This document shows positions 50,401 through 57,823 of a stretch of DNA of 64,000 nucleotides, piece by piece. Position 1 is the stretch's first letter; each line of letters begins with the position of its first letter. The notes beneath the pieces are model-generated. The model did not search any database and was not told the DNA's origin. It was given only the letters and a program-made list of their open reading frames with translations. Source of the DNA: Pelagerythrobacter sp041912895 (GTDB taxonomy: Bacteria > Pseudomonadota > Alphaproteobacteria > Sphingomonadales > Sphingomonadaceae). Where the stretch lies: contig NZ_JAYSGI010000001.1 of the NCBI RefSeq assembly GCF_041912895.1, forward strand, positions 558,001 through 622,000, given 5' to 3'. A program made the position numbers and the translations under genes.

Positions 50401-50864
50401 GTATTCGGAAGGAGGACCCGGATCAGGGCGGGATCAACCCCCGGGCCGTGCCAGTCTCCGCCCCCCGCGTCGGCGCAGCCCATGTTGGCCCAGAACCTAC
50501 GACGGATATCCCCGTGCATCTGCTGAACCAGCCCCTCTCGCGGCGTTAGCACCAGTGCGCGGCGAAGATCAGGCAGACAGCGCGTGAGCACAGCGATCAC
50601 ACCGGACTTACCGCTCCCTGTCGGCATCTTTATGAGCGCCGCTTCTTCCTGCCCCGGTCGCTGGGCGGCACGAACATAGGCGGTGCCTAGCGCGATCGCC
50701 TCCTTCTGGTTTTCCCATAGTGACAAACCGGTCGAAGTGCCGGTCCAGACATGCAGAGCTTCGAGCGCTTCGACGTCGCGGTCGTACCCAGACTTATTGA
50801 ACCGGCCGCCCCTTGGAATGTCGAACGTTGTGAACCGGCTATGATACGAAAGCTTCGGCCGCAT
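47481..50864 (-). CDS. SF2 DEAD/DEAH helicase with possible C-terminal PD-(D/E)xK nuclease
   Basis: 1127 residues. Helicase part: WENQKEA (Q-like motif, about 50), Walker A MPTGSGKS (80-87), motif II DEGH (226-229), motif III SATPF (251-255) and motif VI QQIGRVLRS (437-445), as in type III restriction and related DNA translocases. The middle (450-900) is unrecognised. Near 958-983, DDDGQELADFILVSDTK followed by VALLHAK has the acidic-then-lysine spacing of a nuclease core; this is suggestive only. GGGGG lies 5 bases before the ATG at 50864. Candidate defence enzyme. Confidence 0.8.
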   Translation of the reverse strand: MRPKLSYHSRFTTFDIPRGGRFNKSGYDRDVEALEALHVWTGTSTGLSLWENQKEAIALGTAYVRAAQRPGQEEAALIKMPTGSGKSGVIAVLTRCLPDLRRALVLTPREGLVQQMHGDIRRRFWANMGCADAGGGDWHGPGVDPALIRVLLPNTRRTESICQQASDHDRVVLIGTLQALDKIRNDRDRLKRKAMTGPLDDRQSSELDRLERILALLATFDLVVVDEGHYEPAPSWSRSVRSLACPTLLLSATPFRNDYKLFSVRGAFAYNFPFPRAAEAKIVRDVQFADLAALDGTAPAIASSLDDTDQQLTEADRNAIETFASRLLTLAPSFLRDKPTGSKIIVRAASWSALAALQPLLAGEGQSDAVLIHDQVRKEENRKAYPKRFVTVKQAQATSDGATFWLHQTKLLEGIDDATFVAVAILDDFTNDRQLVQQIGRVLRSTDAKREKAQTATVIARNAEQLTRLTTSWSQYLAFETAGETSLASIIPGEAYLPEKIIPQMPDQQYVDGRFRERLPVMGPIDRDDLLVPRRAAIFTIGAGFDNALAETETYEAILVRNRFVVNPITRLPENVWGWTFFTVGESPYLSRHFVTEWQFGLTLLVRVNSHLFVFDTDGVPFDPHKIGVERLDREVLLRLFGPSSDAQKVRITKLATASLEMADRAIRAMTTSTASFEDTFTDLLDAVLLPTNVAGYVGNTARYLGLSRSKVTDADARRIGVDEYMRWAEAVDNELTTVATANRVFERFAQLTTPDPDKAKAPKNILLDLQPLDDFGVFIADREGQPSMSQSPAVLDLCADISDGSFQVTMIDGRKLDCAISYNPKSGRYTLTSDSLNAEFGQTLSASGALMTLTERINTDQAFRILTDETDKVYMHGKWAKARDIVSNNRVPALDVAVAVPALKDTFLEKGEAAWAAGDDAKWSKESIFGLTKRYINLTGPAPDPYAEALREFPLILLDDDGQELADFILVSDTKVALLHAKALGKDESDNSASVTAMQEVGRQVAASLGFFITSSPQIEDDRWQRDYTANKTKIPSPPSGTIRVFRNNDGIADGDLADKVRSALRDRRIAKEVWIVAGRLLNIEVAEQRALANTLSNRTRQLIMYIDGLATTCGRANAKLRIFAH

Positions 50865-51321
50865 TCAGCCCCCCTTAGATCCTTCACCTCCGCGTCGGAG
50901 ACCAGAGTACCCCATCGGCGACGTGGCTTACTTTAGCCACCGAAAAGCCAAACTAAAATTCTCGCTGCAACGCGCATCGGAAATGAAGGCGGTCGGTAGA
51001 ATGTATCGGACGTCTCGTGGCCATAGTGGTGTGATTTCTTAAGTCGGATCACCGGCCGTCCGCGCTCGATCTCCGTGGATGACCATTGTAACGCCCAGTT
51101 TACTCGTCTTTCCTCTAGCCGATAATGGGAGCGTCGCGGGAAACTCCGATTACCGAGGCTCGAACTATATCGAGGGCGAACTGGTCGATTACCTCAACGA
51201 CGCAGACCCAGGCCAAGATTGCCGCATAAGATCAACCTACCGGACAAAGCCAACGACCCCATCTGTGCCACAGGTTTTGACGGGACAGTGCTGGCCAATT
51301 AGGCCACGCTCCGTGTGCCGT
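50865..51321. other. Intergenic region upstream of the helicase gene
   Basis: 457 bases. The end near the helicase carries the operator-like palindrome at 50923-50940. In 51190-51302 a plus-strand stretch (a frame reading NDPICATGFDGTVLAN to a stop at 51302) has coding flavour but is interrupted upstream, so it may be a decayed gene. No complete gene seen. Confidence 0.45.
50923..50940. promoter_or_regulatory. Operator-like palindrome upstream of the helicase gene
   Basis: gtggct-N6-agccac, perfect 6-bp arms, 59 bp before the helicase ATG. On the minus strand its centre contains taaagt, a possible -10 box, so a bound repressor would block transcription. Confidence 0.55.
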
Positions 51322-52509
51322 TCAGGTCTTATCGCCAAAGATCGAGACCACGTTGGAATTCTGCTTGAACTTGTCCTTCAGGACCGGTGCCGCTCTGCGA
51401 TCGCTGATTCCCGAGAGAGTGCCTGCCTCCAGGTCCGCCAGTTCTTCGAGGTCAGAAACGGGAAGCGGCAAGGCTTTGAGAATCTGGGTCGCTGATTGCA
51501 CCCCTTCTTCCATCAGCATTTCAAAGCTGCGGCGAATGAGCTGCGGCTCCTCGACTTCAAGCTTGCCATCCAACGGCTCGCCTTTCCGCCAGCCCCTGCG
51601 ATTGTAGTTGATCCACAGACGCCGAGCATCATCGTCGTCAATCAGATCAAGTTGTTTGCTGCGCATGATCATGGCGCCGACAGAAGCACCCCAGCGCTCC
51701 TTCAGGGTCAGGAAGCCGTCCAGCGACGGCGCATAGAGCTCGCCCATGAAATCAGGCTCCGGCAGAAGCATAGCAGACGCGATCTGATCAGCTTGCTTCT
51801 CGACTGCCTTGTAGAAGGCGCGGTCATTCAGCCGCCTCTGCGGAATGTTGGCATGGCAAACGATATGAACGAGTTCGTGGAGCACGTCGAATCGCTGCCG
51901 ACACGCGCTAGCCTTGTCACGCGACAGGACTACGAATGGAATACCGAAACGATCAGACCACTGGGAGAATGCGTCGAGCTTGTCTGCGCGCACATGGATC
52001 CTGGAAACGAGAATGCCGTTATTTTCCAAAAGCTCGACCGTGTCCGGCATCGGACCAGGACGAATGTCCCAAAATTCCCGGATTTCTTGAGCTACCCGCT
52101 CGACGAAATCGGAGCTGCCAAAGCTCTCTTCGGTAAATTCAATTGTTGGAATATTCAGTGCAGGGAGCTCGAAAAAAGATGCCAGATAGTCAACGAGTTC
52201 CTTCATCCATTCCAGTCGCACTTCAGCCCGATCACGCGCAAGCGGTGGGGCTGATAGCCGAGCGCGCCAGAAGATCGGCCGTTCGTCGCGTCCCGGTACG
52301 GGCCGCAGGAAATAGTCGTGCGGAAACTTCAGGGTGGCGGCGAGGTTGTGAACGACGTCCAGCTTGGGGCTCTGCCTGTCGTTTTCATACTTTGAGATCG
52401 ACTGCACACTCACGCCAACCATATCAGCTAGGTCGGTTGCACTGATTCCCCGCGCCTTGCGCGCCTCGGTCAAACGCGCACCCACGAATCCCTGGGCGAT
52501 GATGCTCAT
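51322..52509 (-). CDS. XRE-family HTH / ImmA-IrrE metallopeptidase fusion
   Basis: 395 residues. XRE HTH at about 11-65 (RKARGISATDLADMVGVSVQ, SISKYENDRQSPKL), then an ImmA/IrrE zinc peptidase with HELVH (211-215) and the third ligand glutamate in EKQADQIASAMLLP. Such proteins cleave or sequester repressors and often act as antitoxin or regulator in defence and toxin-antitoxin loci. The ATG overlaps the stop of the 225 aa gene (ATGA). A C-terminal 80 residues of unknown fold follows. Confidence 0.9.
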   Translation of the reverse strand: MSIIAQGFVGARLTEARKARGISATDLADMVGVSVQSISKYENDRQSPKLDVVHNLAATLKFPHDYFLRPVPGRDERPIFWRARLSAPPLARDRAEVRLEWMKELVDYLASFFELPALNIPTIEFTEESFGSSDFVERVAQEIREFWDIRPGPMPDTVELLENNGILVSRIHVRADKLDAFSQWSDRFGIPFVVLSRDKASACRQRFDVLHELVHIVCHANIPQRRLNDRAFYKAVEKQADQIASAMLLPEPDFMGELYAPSLDGFLTLKERWGASVGAMIMRSKQLDLIDDDDARRLWINYNRRGWRKGEPLDGKLEVEEPQLIRRSFEMLMEEGVQSATQILKALPLPVSDLEELADLEAGTLSGISDRRAAPVLKDKFKQNSNVVSIFGDKT

Positions 52510-53183
52510 TTTTTCCCGTCCGTTCCGGTACCTTCATTATCTTTGGGCTTTTTCCAGCGCAGCGAACGCTTCGGCGCAGTCTTCTTGGGCGCCTCAGGAT
52601 AAGACGCAAGAATCTCGGTGATGCTCAGTTCGACGGCCCAAGCTTTGAAATCGCGCGCCGGCACGCAGAGCTGGATCGTTCCGAGCTTTTGTTCATCCGC
52701 GTTGAACCGCCGACCAACCGGGTTATGGGCGATCACCCCATAGACGTTCGGCATGATGAATGCCCCGTCGGGTTCGTCGCCGAGATCGAGACGCGGTAAA
52801 CCCATTGCATTGGCGAGACGTTCGCGGAACTTGGCAGGCTGCGGCATTGAGCCTATAGCCTGAACGTAGGACTGGGTCATAGCAACCTCGTCCTTGAAGA
52901 CATAGGCATGGCGGCGATTGTTCTGGACAATTAAGCTCATCGAATGCGACATGCCGTACTTGGCAGCGAGATCGATCAATAGTTTTTCCATCCGAAAATG
53001 CCGCCTCTGGAGCAGGTCGTCGATCTTCTGATCTGGCAGGACATTGCGGTCGGTAGCCACATCTGCGAACGCATCCGCATAGGTTATTTTCGACAATTCG
53101 CGCAGATCGACCCAGAACTGGTCCGGGGTATCCCGGACAATCATGGCGATTGCGGTTGCCCGAAGGCGTTCATAAGTGTCCAT
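52506..53183 (-). CDS. Unrecognised protein coupled to the XRE-ImmA/IrrE gene
   Basis: 225 residues, mixed alpha/beta, with a conserved-looking middle (RLDLGDEPDGAFIMPNVYGV, then IAHNPVGRRFNADEQKLGTI) and a basic C-terminal tail (KKTAPKRSLRWKKPKD). No family recognised. Preceded by a near-consensus sigma-70 promoter with an overlapping palindrome. It is the first gene of the pair; by position it could be the toxin or effector partner of the ImmA/IrrE protein. Confidence 0.75.
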   Translation of the reverse strand: MDTYERLRATAIAMIVRDTPDQFWVDLRELSKITYADAFADVATDRNVLPDQKIDDLLQRRHFRMEKLLIDLAAKYGMSHSMSLIVQNNRRHAYVFKDEVAMTQSYVQAIGSMPQPAKFRERLANAMGLPRLDLGDEPDGAFIMPNVYGVIAHNPVGRRFNADEQKLGTIQLCVPARDFKAWAVELSITEILASYPEAPKKTAPKRSLRWKKPKDNEGTGTDGKK

Positions 53184-53225
53184 GCGAATCTAGCCCTTGA
53201 TCATTTTTCCTGCAGCGCATGAATC

Positions 53226-53258
53226 TGAATAATTCTTAAAGAGTTTGGTGTCAACCAA
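53226..53258 (-). promoter_or_regulatory. Sigma-70-type promoter with overlapping operator
   Basis: Minus strand: TTGACA (53249-53254), 17-bp spacer, TATTCA (53226-53231), about 43 bp before the ATG at 53183. The palindrome ttggt-N4-accaa (53245-53258) covers the -35 box, a typical place for autorepression by the XRE protein. Confidence 0.7.
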
Positions 53259-54020
53259 TCGGACGAAAGGGGTTAATAGCATTCCACGCCCGCCCTTAGT
53301 CATGTTGCCAAGGGGCGTAGTTTGCTGGTCGCCCGCTAATTTCGGCAGGTAAAGAGGAACGGCAGGGTCAGCGGACCGTTCTGCGCCGTCCACTGGCCGC
53401 CGCCGGCGGGAACAGCCTGTCGAACCCACTGCCCGAGTGTCCACTTTTTCCTCGTTCAATCCTAAAAGCTGCCGGTCCGCTTTCGGCCCACTTCCAGCCA
53501 TTGAGCGCCCTCAGCAGGACCGCTCAGGAACGGACTAGATTAACTGCTGGTAAGACTTCTCCTGGTGGGGCTGTCACAACCGCCATGCACCACTATACGA
53601 TGAGACCCGTCCGATGGTTCGCCCTATCGTGTCTGCCTCCTTAGAGCGGCAGGGCACCAGCACTTCGCGCGAGACGCTCAGGAGCGAGATTTATGATTGC
53701 GAGTTCATCTGGTGCACCATCGTCCTTACGCCCCCATGCGAACGTCCAGATGGTGTAGCCCTGTCGTTTTAGATTCGGTTCTAAGCGACAGGGCGCCTCT
53801 GCTATCAAAATACTCAAGGAGCGCTTGAAATAGAGCGATAGCCTCTACACCCAACTGGGAATGCTACAGAAAACAGCTGGACAATGTGGCGCAATATAGA
53901 GCAATATTCTTTAGTCCAAACACGCGACAGAGCAGGCGTGTGGGGTGAAATGTGGGTTCGGTTTTGGCGGCCATTTAAGTAAAAAATGATTTCAAATCAT
54001 TAGTTTGAGACTTAATAAGT
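53259..54020. other. Right-end island stretch without a gene
   Basis: About 760 bases of mixed composition. It holds the strong hairpin 53758-53794 and AT-rich DNA near attR. A 103-codon minus frame at 53190-53501 overlaps the promoter and lacks coding character. Confidence 0.5.
53758..53794. repeat. Long imperfect hairpin
   Basis: gccctgtcg / cgacagggc outer arms and ttaga / tctaa inner arms, with a one-base bulge and a short loop. About 14 of 15 positions pair. Confidence 0.65.
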
Positions 54021-54035
54021 CCACCCTGTCCGCCA
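54021..54035 (+). repeat. attR: right end of genomic island
   Basis: ccaccctgtccgcca, identical to the last 15 bases of tRNA-Ser at 39840-39854. Confidence 0.9.
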
Positions 54036-54040
54036 TGACA

Positions 54041-54181
54041 TCACCTGGGCTGGGTTGGGCGCCGGGTTTTCGCAGGTGCGGGGTTGCGGCGGACGATGTG
54101 GTTCTCGCGCACCCCGCCGGTGCGGTCGGCCTCGGCGACGTCGTGATCGCCCTGCGGGTCGTCCTCGATCTCGTATTCCAT
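54041..54181 (-). CDS. Small hypothetical protein next to attR
   Basis: 46 residues (MEYEIEDDPQGDHDVAEADR at the start, basic Pro/Arg-rich end). GAAGGAG stands 7 bases before the ATG, a strong ribosome binding site. Without the island it would end 6 bp from tRNA-Ser, so it is chromosomal. Function unknown. Confidence 0.55.
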   Translation of the reverse strand: MEYEIEDDPQGDHDVAEADRTGGVRENHIVRRNPAPAKTRRPTQPR

Positions 54182-54274
54182 CGTGCCGCTCCTTCACGAA
54201 AGGAAACGCACGGGATGGCAAAAAGGCGACCGCGCCGGTCGACAAACCGCCGAATTTGTTCGCCGAACGGATTT

Positions 54275-55015
54275 TCATCCATCGCTTTGGGCGGTCAGCG
54301 CATGGCGGCGGAGCGCTGCGTAATCCTCGCGGCAGGCTTCGGCGGTTTCGGCGAAGGCGCCTTCGAGCGTGGGCAGCGGACCCGGCGGAGCGCCGAAGCC
54401 GGTCGACGCGTTGACCTTGTCGTACCAGTGCGCGCCCCACACGCCGTCCTCAGGATGCGGCCCGCGCGCCCAGCGCAGCATCGCGGCGTCCCAGCCGATC
54501 CCGAGCGCCGCGCAGAGCCGCGCGAGCACGCCCGCCGGATCGGCGAGCACGTCGTCCGAATCGACCACCGGCGGGATTTCGCCGGTCCGCTCCGCCTCAT
54601 GCTCGAAGTACCGCCGCAGCTGCGCGAAGCCGAGCATCTCGGCGCGGCGAAGTTCGTTCTTCGCGGCATAGCTGGCGACCACACGCTCGGGCGCGCGGAT
54701 CAGGAAGGCGTGGCGATGGTGCGGCATGTCGGCGATGCCGACCGGGCCGACCATATGGTGCGGCATATGCTTCTGATACCAGACCGACGCGCCGCCCGGC
54801 GCTTCGCCCGATTGCGCCGCGAGCACCGAGCTCCAGTCGCAGTCCATATCGGCGATCGTCTCCGCCGCCATCGGATGCAGTTCGCCGGTGGCCTCGAGGA
54901 AAGCGCCGTAGAACGGCTCGTCCGACACCGCGCAGTCGCTTCGCGCGCCGAAGCTGCGCATCATCGCGGTCGAGATGTTGCGCGGGCCGGACCACATGGC
55001 GATGCGGATCGTCAC
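54275..55015 (-). CDS. Sulfotransferase family protein
   Basis: 246 residues. The P-loop-like start IAMWSGPRNISTAMMRSFG resembles the 5'-phosphosulfate loop of PAPS-dependent sulfotransferases, and the RAPERVVASYAAK segment the 3'-phosphate-binding site. The group is sometimes annotated as a branched-chain aminotransferase partner. The start is GTG at 55015, overlapping the aminotransferase stop (GTGA). The substrate is unknown. Confidence 0.8.
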   Translation of the reverse strand: MTIRIAMWSGPRNISTAMMRSFGARSDCAVSDEPFYGAFLEATGELHPMAAETIADMDCDWSSVLAAQSGEAPGGASVWYQKHMPHHMVGPVGIADMPHHRHAFLIRAPERVVASYAAKNELRRAEMLGFAQLRRYFEHEAERTGEIPPVVDSDDVLADPAGVLARLCAALGIGWDAAMLRWARGPHPEDGVWGAHWYDKVNASTGFGAPPGPLPTLEGAFAETAEACREDYAALRRHALTAQSDG

Positions 55016-55938
55016 GGTCTTGTTTGCCCTCGCACGTCCTCGTCGATCCGGGCGAGGTAGAGCCGTTGGAGCTTCTCGACCATCGGCCCGCGCCCGGTGC
55101 CGAGCACCCGCCCGTCGACCGAACCGACCGGCGCGACCCCGGCGAAAGTGCCGGTGGTGAACGCCTCGTCCGCGCCATATACGTGGGTGAGCGAGAAGTT
55201 GCGCTCGCGCACCACGACCCCGGCCTCGCGCGCGATCTCGATCACCATGCCGCGGGTGATCCCGTCGAGGCAGTAGTCGCCGCTCGAGGTCCAGATCTCG
55301 CCATCCTTCACGATGAAGAAGTGGGTCGAATTGCAGGTCGCGACGAAGCCGTGCGGATCGAGCATCAGCCCCTCGTCCGCGCCCGCTTGCGCGGCCTGGA
55401 TGCAGGCGGTGATGCAGTTGAGCTTCGAATGCGAATTGAGCATCGGGTCCTGCACGTCGGGATAGCCGCGGCGGACGTGGACGGTGAACAGGTTGAGCAT
55501 CCGCGTCGCGGTCTCGGGCGCGGGCTCCTTCCATTCGGGAATGAGGACGATCGTCGCGGGCGTCACCACCACGCGCGGATCCTGATACGGGGTCGAGCGC
55601 ACGCCGCGCGTGACCATCAGCCGGACATGCACGCCGTCACCGTCCATGCCGTTTGCGTCGAGCAAGGCGTAGAGCCGCCGTTCGAGTTCTTCGCGCGGCA
55701 CGCCGATATCCATGTGGATCGCCTTCGCCCCGCGCCACAGCCGATCGAGGTGGCGATCGAGGAAGGCGAGGCGCCCATGGTGCAGGCGGATGCCCTCCCA
55801 CACCCCGTCGCCGAGCATGAAGCCGCTGTCGAACACGCTGACCTTGGCTTCGGCGCGCGCGAAGTGTTCGCCGTTGACGTCGATCAGCACGGTGTCGTTG
55901 CGCGGATCGGGGACGTAGAGGTGGGTGCCCTGTGCCAT
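55012..55938 (-). CDS. Class IV aminotransferase (branched-chain / D-amino-acid type)
   Basis: 308-residue fold-type IV PLP enzyme. SVFDSGFMLGDGVWEGIR, the lysine-bearing NSHSKLNCITACIQAAQAGA (K is the PLP Schiff base) and TCNSTHFFIV are typical. The likely reaction is transamination of branched-chain amino or related acids; IlvE versus D-alanine aminotransferase cannot be settled by eye. Lies 4 bp after the antiporter gene. Confidence 0.88.
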   Translation of the reverse strand: MAQGTHLYVPDPRNDTVLIDVNGEHFARAEAKVSVFDSGFMLGDGVWEGIRLHHGRLAFLDRHLDRLWRGAKAIHMDIGVPREELERRLYALLDANGMDGDGVHVRLMVTRGVRSTPYQDPRVVVTPATIVLIPEWKEPAPETATRMLNLFTVHVRRGYPDVQDPMLNSHSKLNCITACIQAAQAGADEGLMLDPHGFVATCNSTHFFIVKDGEIWTSSGDYCLDGITRGMVIEIAREAGVVVRERNFSLTHVYGADEAFTTGTFAGVAPVGSVDGRVLGTGRGPMVEKLQRLYLARIDEDVRGQTRP

Positions 55939-55942
55939 TCGT

Positions 55943-57802
55943 TCAGCGCCCCCTTCCGACGATCTCGTCCATCTGTTCGCGCAGCTTGGGATCCCATTCG
56001 GCGCGCAGCTCGCGGACCTTGGCGAGCAGCGGCTCGTTCTCCCACGCGGGAATGTCGTTGCGGTAGAGATCGGCGACTTCGCGCATCGAAGTACGGTCCA
56101 TCTCCTCGAACGCGTCGCGCATCGCCATCGCCGATTGCCGGTCCGCCCCGAGCGCTTCGTAAGCCGAGCGGCCCATGCGCAGCGAAGCGTCATAGGTTTC
56201 GCGGATCACGTCGCGCGCGCCCATCGCCCACAGGTGGTAAACATGGTCGCGGTCGATCGCGCGGGCGATGACGTGCAGGTTCGGGAAGTTCTGCAGCGCG
56301 TAGCCGACCAGCTTGTCGATCTGCTCGCGCTCGTCGAGCGCCACGATCAGCAGTCGCGCCCGCGCGATACCGGCGCTGGCGAGCAGATCGGGCCGGGTCG
56401 CGTCGCCGAAGTAGCTCGTCACGCCGAACTTCTTGAGGTGTTCGAGATGGGTCGAATCGTAGTCGATCACCGTCGCGCGGTGCCCCGCGGCGTCGAGCAT
56501 GCGGTCGACGATGCCGCCGACACGGCCGCGGCCCGCGATGATGATCGGGTTCTCCTCCGCGATGGTGTCCGCCTCGCGCTCCTCGCCGCGGCAATAGGCG
56601 GCTTCGATCAGCTTATCGTAGGCGATGAACAGCAGCGGCGTGACGAGCATCGTCAGCGCCACGACCAGCAGCAGCAGGTCCGCCGTCTCGCTATCCAGCA
56701 CGAAGTTGGCGACAGCGAAGGCGATCAGGACGAAGGCGAACTCGCCCGCCTGCGCGAGGCTGAGCGAGAACAGCCAGCTCGACTGGCGGCGGATGCCCGC
56801 GATGCGCGCGATCGCGGCGAGCACCAGCACCTTTACCGCGATCACCACCGCGGCCCAGAACAGCACGGTGCCCCAGTTCTCGACCGCCAGCGCGAAGTCG
56901 ATCCCCGCGCCCACGGTGATGAAGAACAGCCCCAGCAGCAGCCCCTTGAACGGCTCGATGTCGCTTTCGAGTTCGTGCCGGTACTCGCTGTTGGCGAGCA
57001 CCACGCCGGCGAGGAACGTGCCCAGCGCGGGCGAGAGACCGACGAAGGTCATCAGCAGCGCGATGCCGATCACGAACACCAGCGCGGCGGCGGTGAACAG
57101 TTCGCGCAAGTGCGCGCCCGCGATGTAGCGGAACACCGGCCGCGTGAGATAGGCGCCGATCAGCACGACCGCGCCGACCGCGGCGAGCGTGGTCAGCGCG
57201 GACAGCCAGACGGGCATGCCCGCGGTGATGTCGAGACCGCCGTGGCCGTGCGCGCCTTCGGCCACCGCGCCGCCCGCCGCCGCCAGTTCGGGCAGCGCGA
57301 GAAACGGCAAGATCGCCAGGATCGGGATGACCGCCACATCCTGGAACAGCAAGACCGAGAAGCCCGCCTCGCCGCCTTCGCTCTTGAGCAGGCCCTTCTC
57401 GGTCAGCGTCTCGACGATGATCGCGGTCGAGGACAGCGCGAGGATCATGCCGATCGCGAGCGCGGTGCGCCACTGCTCGCCCGCGAGGTACATCGCGCCC
57501 GCGAGCACGAGCGTGGTCGCAACTACCTGTCCCCCGCCCAGCCCGATCAGGCGGCGGCGCATTTCCCACAGCCGTTTCGGCTCGACCTCCAGCCCGACGA
57601 TGAACAGCATCATCACCACGCCGAATTCGGCAAAGGCCTGCAGCCCTTCGACATCGACCCCCAGCGCGAGGAGCAGCGGCGAGAGCGCCATCCCCGCGAG
57701 CAGGTAGCCGAGCACCGAACCGAGGCCGAAACGCGTCGCCAGCGGGACCGCGGCGACCCCGGCCATCAGGATGACGAAGGCGAGGATCAGGAAACCGGTC
57801 AA
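55943..57802 (-). CDS. CPA2-family monovalent cation:proton antiporter (KefB/KefC-like)
   Basis: 619 residues: about 12 transmembrane helices (1-380) of the Na+/H+ exchanger fold, followed by a Rossmann TrkA-N/RCK domain (IAGRGRVGGIVDRMLDAAGH near residues 410-430). Likely exports K+ under electrophile or pH stress. The start is TTG at 57802, preceded by GAGGAGGG at the right spacing; no ATG is available in frame. Confidence 0.93.
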   Translation of the reverse strand: MTGFLILAFVILMAGVAAVPLATRFGLGSVLGYLLAGMALSPLLLALGVDVEGLQAFAEFGVVMMLFIVGLEVEPKRLWEMRRRLIGLGGGQVVATTLVLAGAMYLAGEQWRTALAIGMILALSSTAIIVETLTEKGLLKSEGGEAGFSVLLFQDVAVIPILAILPFLALPELAAAGGAVAEGAHGHGGLDITAGMPVWLSALTTLAAVGAVVLIGAYLTRPVFRYIAGAHLRELFTAAALVFVIGIALLMTFVGLSPALGTFLAGVVLANSEYRHELESDIEPFKGLLLGLFFITVGAGIDFALAVENWGTVLFWAAVVIAVKVLVLAAIARIAGIRRQSSWLFSLSLAQAGEFAFVLIAFAVANFVLDSETADLLLLVVALTMLVTPLLFIAYDKLIEAAYCRGEEREADTIAEENPIIIAGRGRVGGIVDRMLDAAGHRATVIDYDSTHLEHLKKFGVTSYFGDATRPDLLASAGIARARLLIVALDEREQIDKLVGYALQNFPNLHVIARAIDRDHVYHLWAMGARDVIRETYDASLRMGRSAYEALGADRQSAMAMRDAFEEMDRTSMREVADLYRNDIPAWENEPLLAKVRELRAEWDPKLREQMDEIVGRGR

Positions 57803-57823
57803 CGCGCCCTCCTCATGCCTAAA

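Noticed and set aside
51079..51495. 138-codon plus-strand frame
   Set aside because: Overlaps the 3' end of the XRE-ImmA/IrrE gene and has no consistent coding character; at most part of a decayed gene.
53190..53501. 103-codon minus-strand frame
   Set aside because: Runs across the promoter of the 225 aa gene and is basic low-quality sequence.
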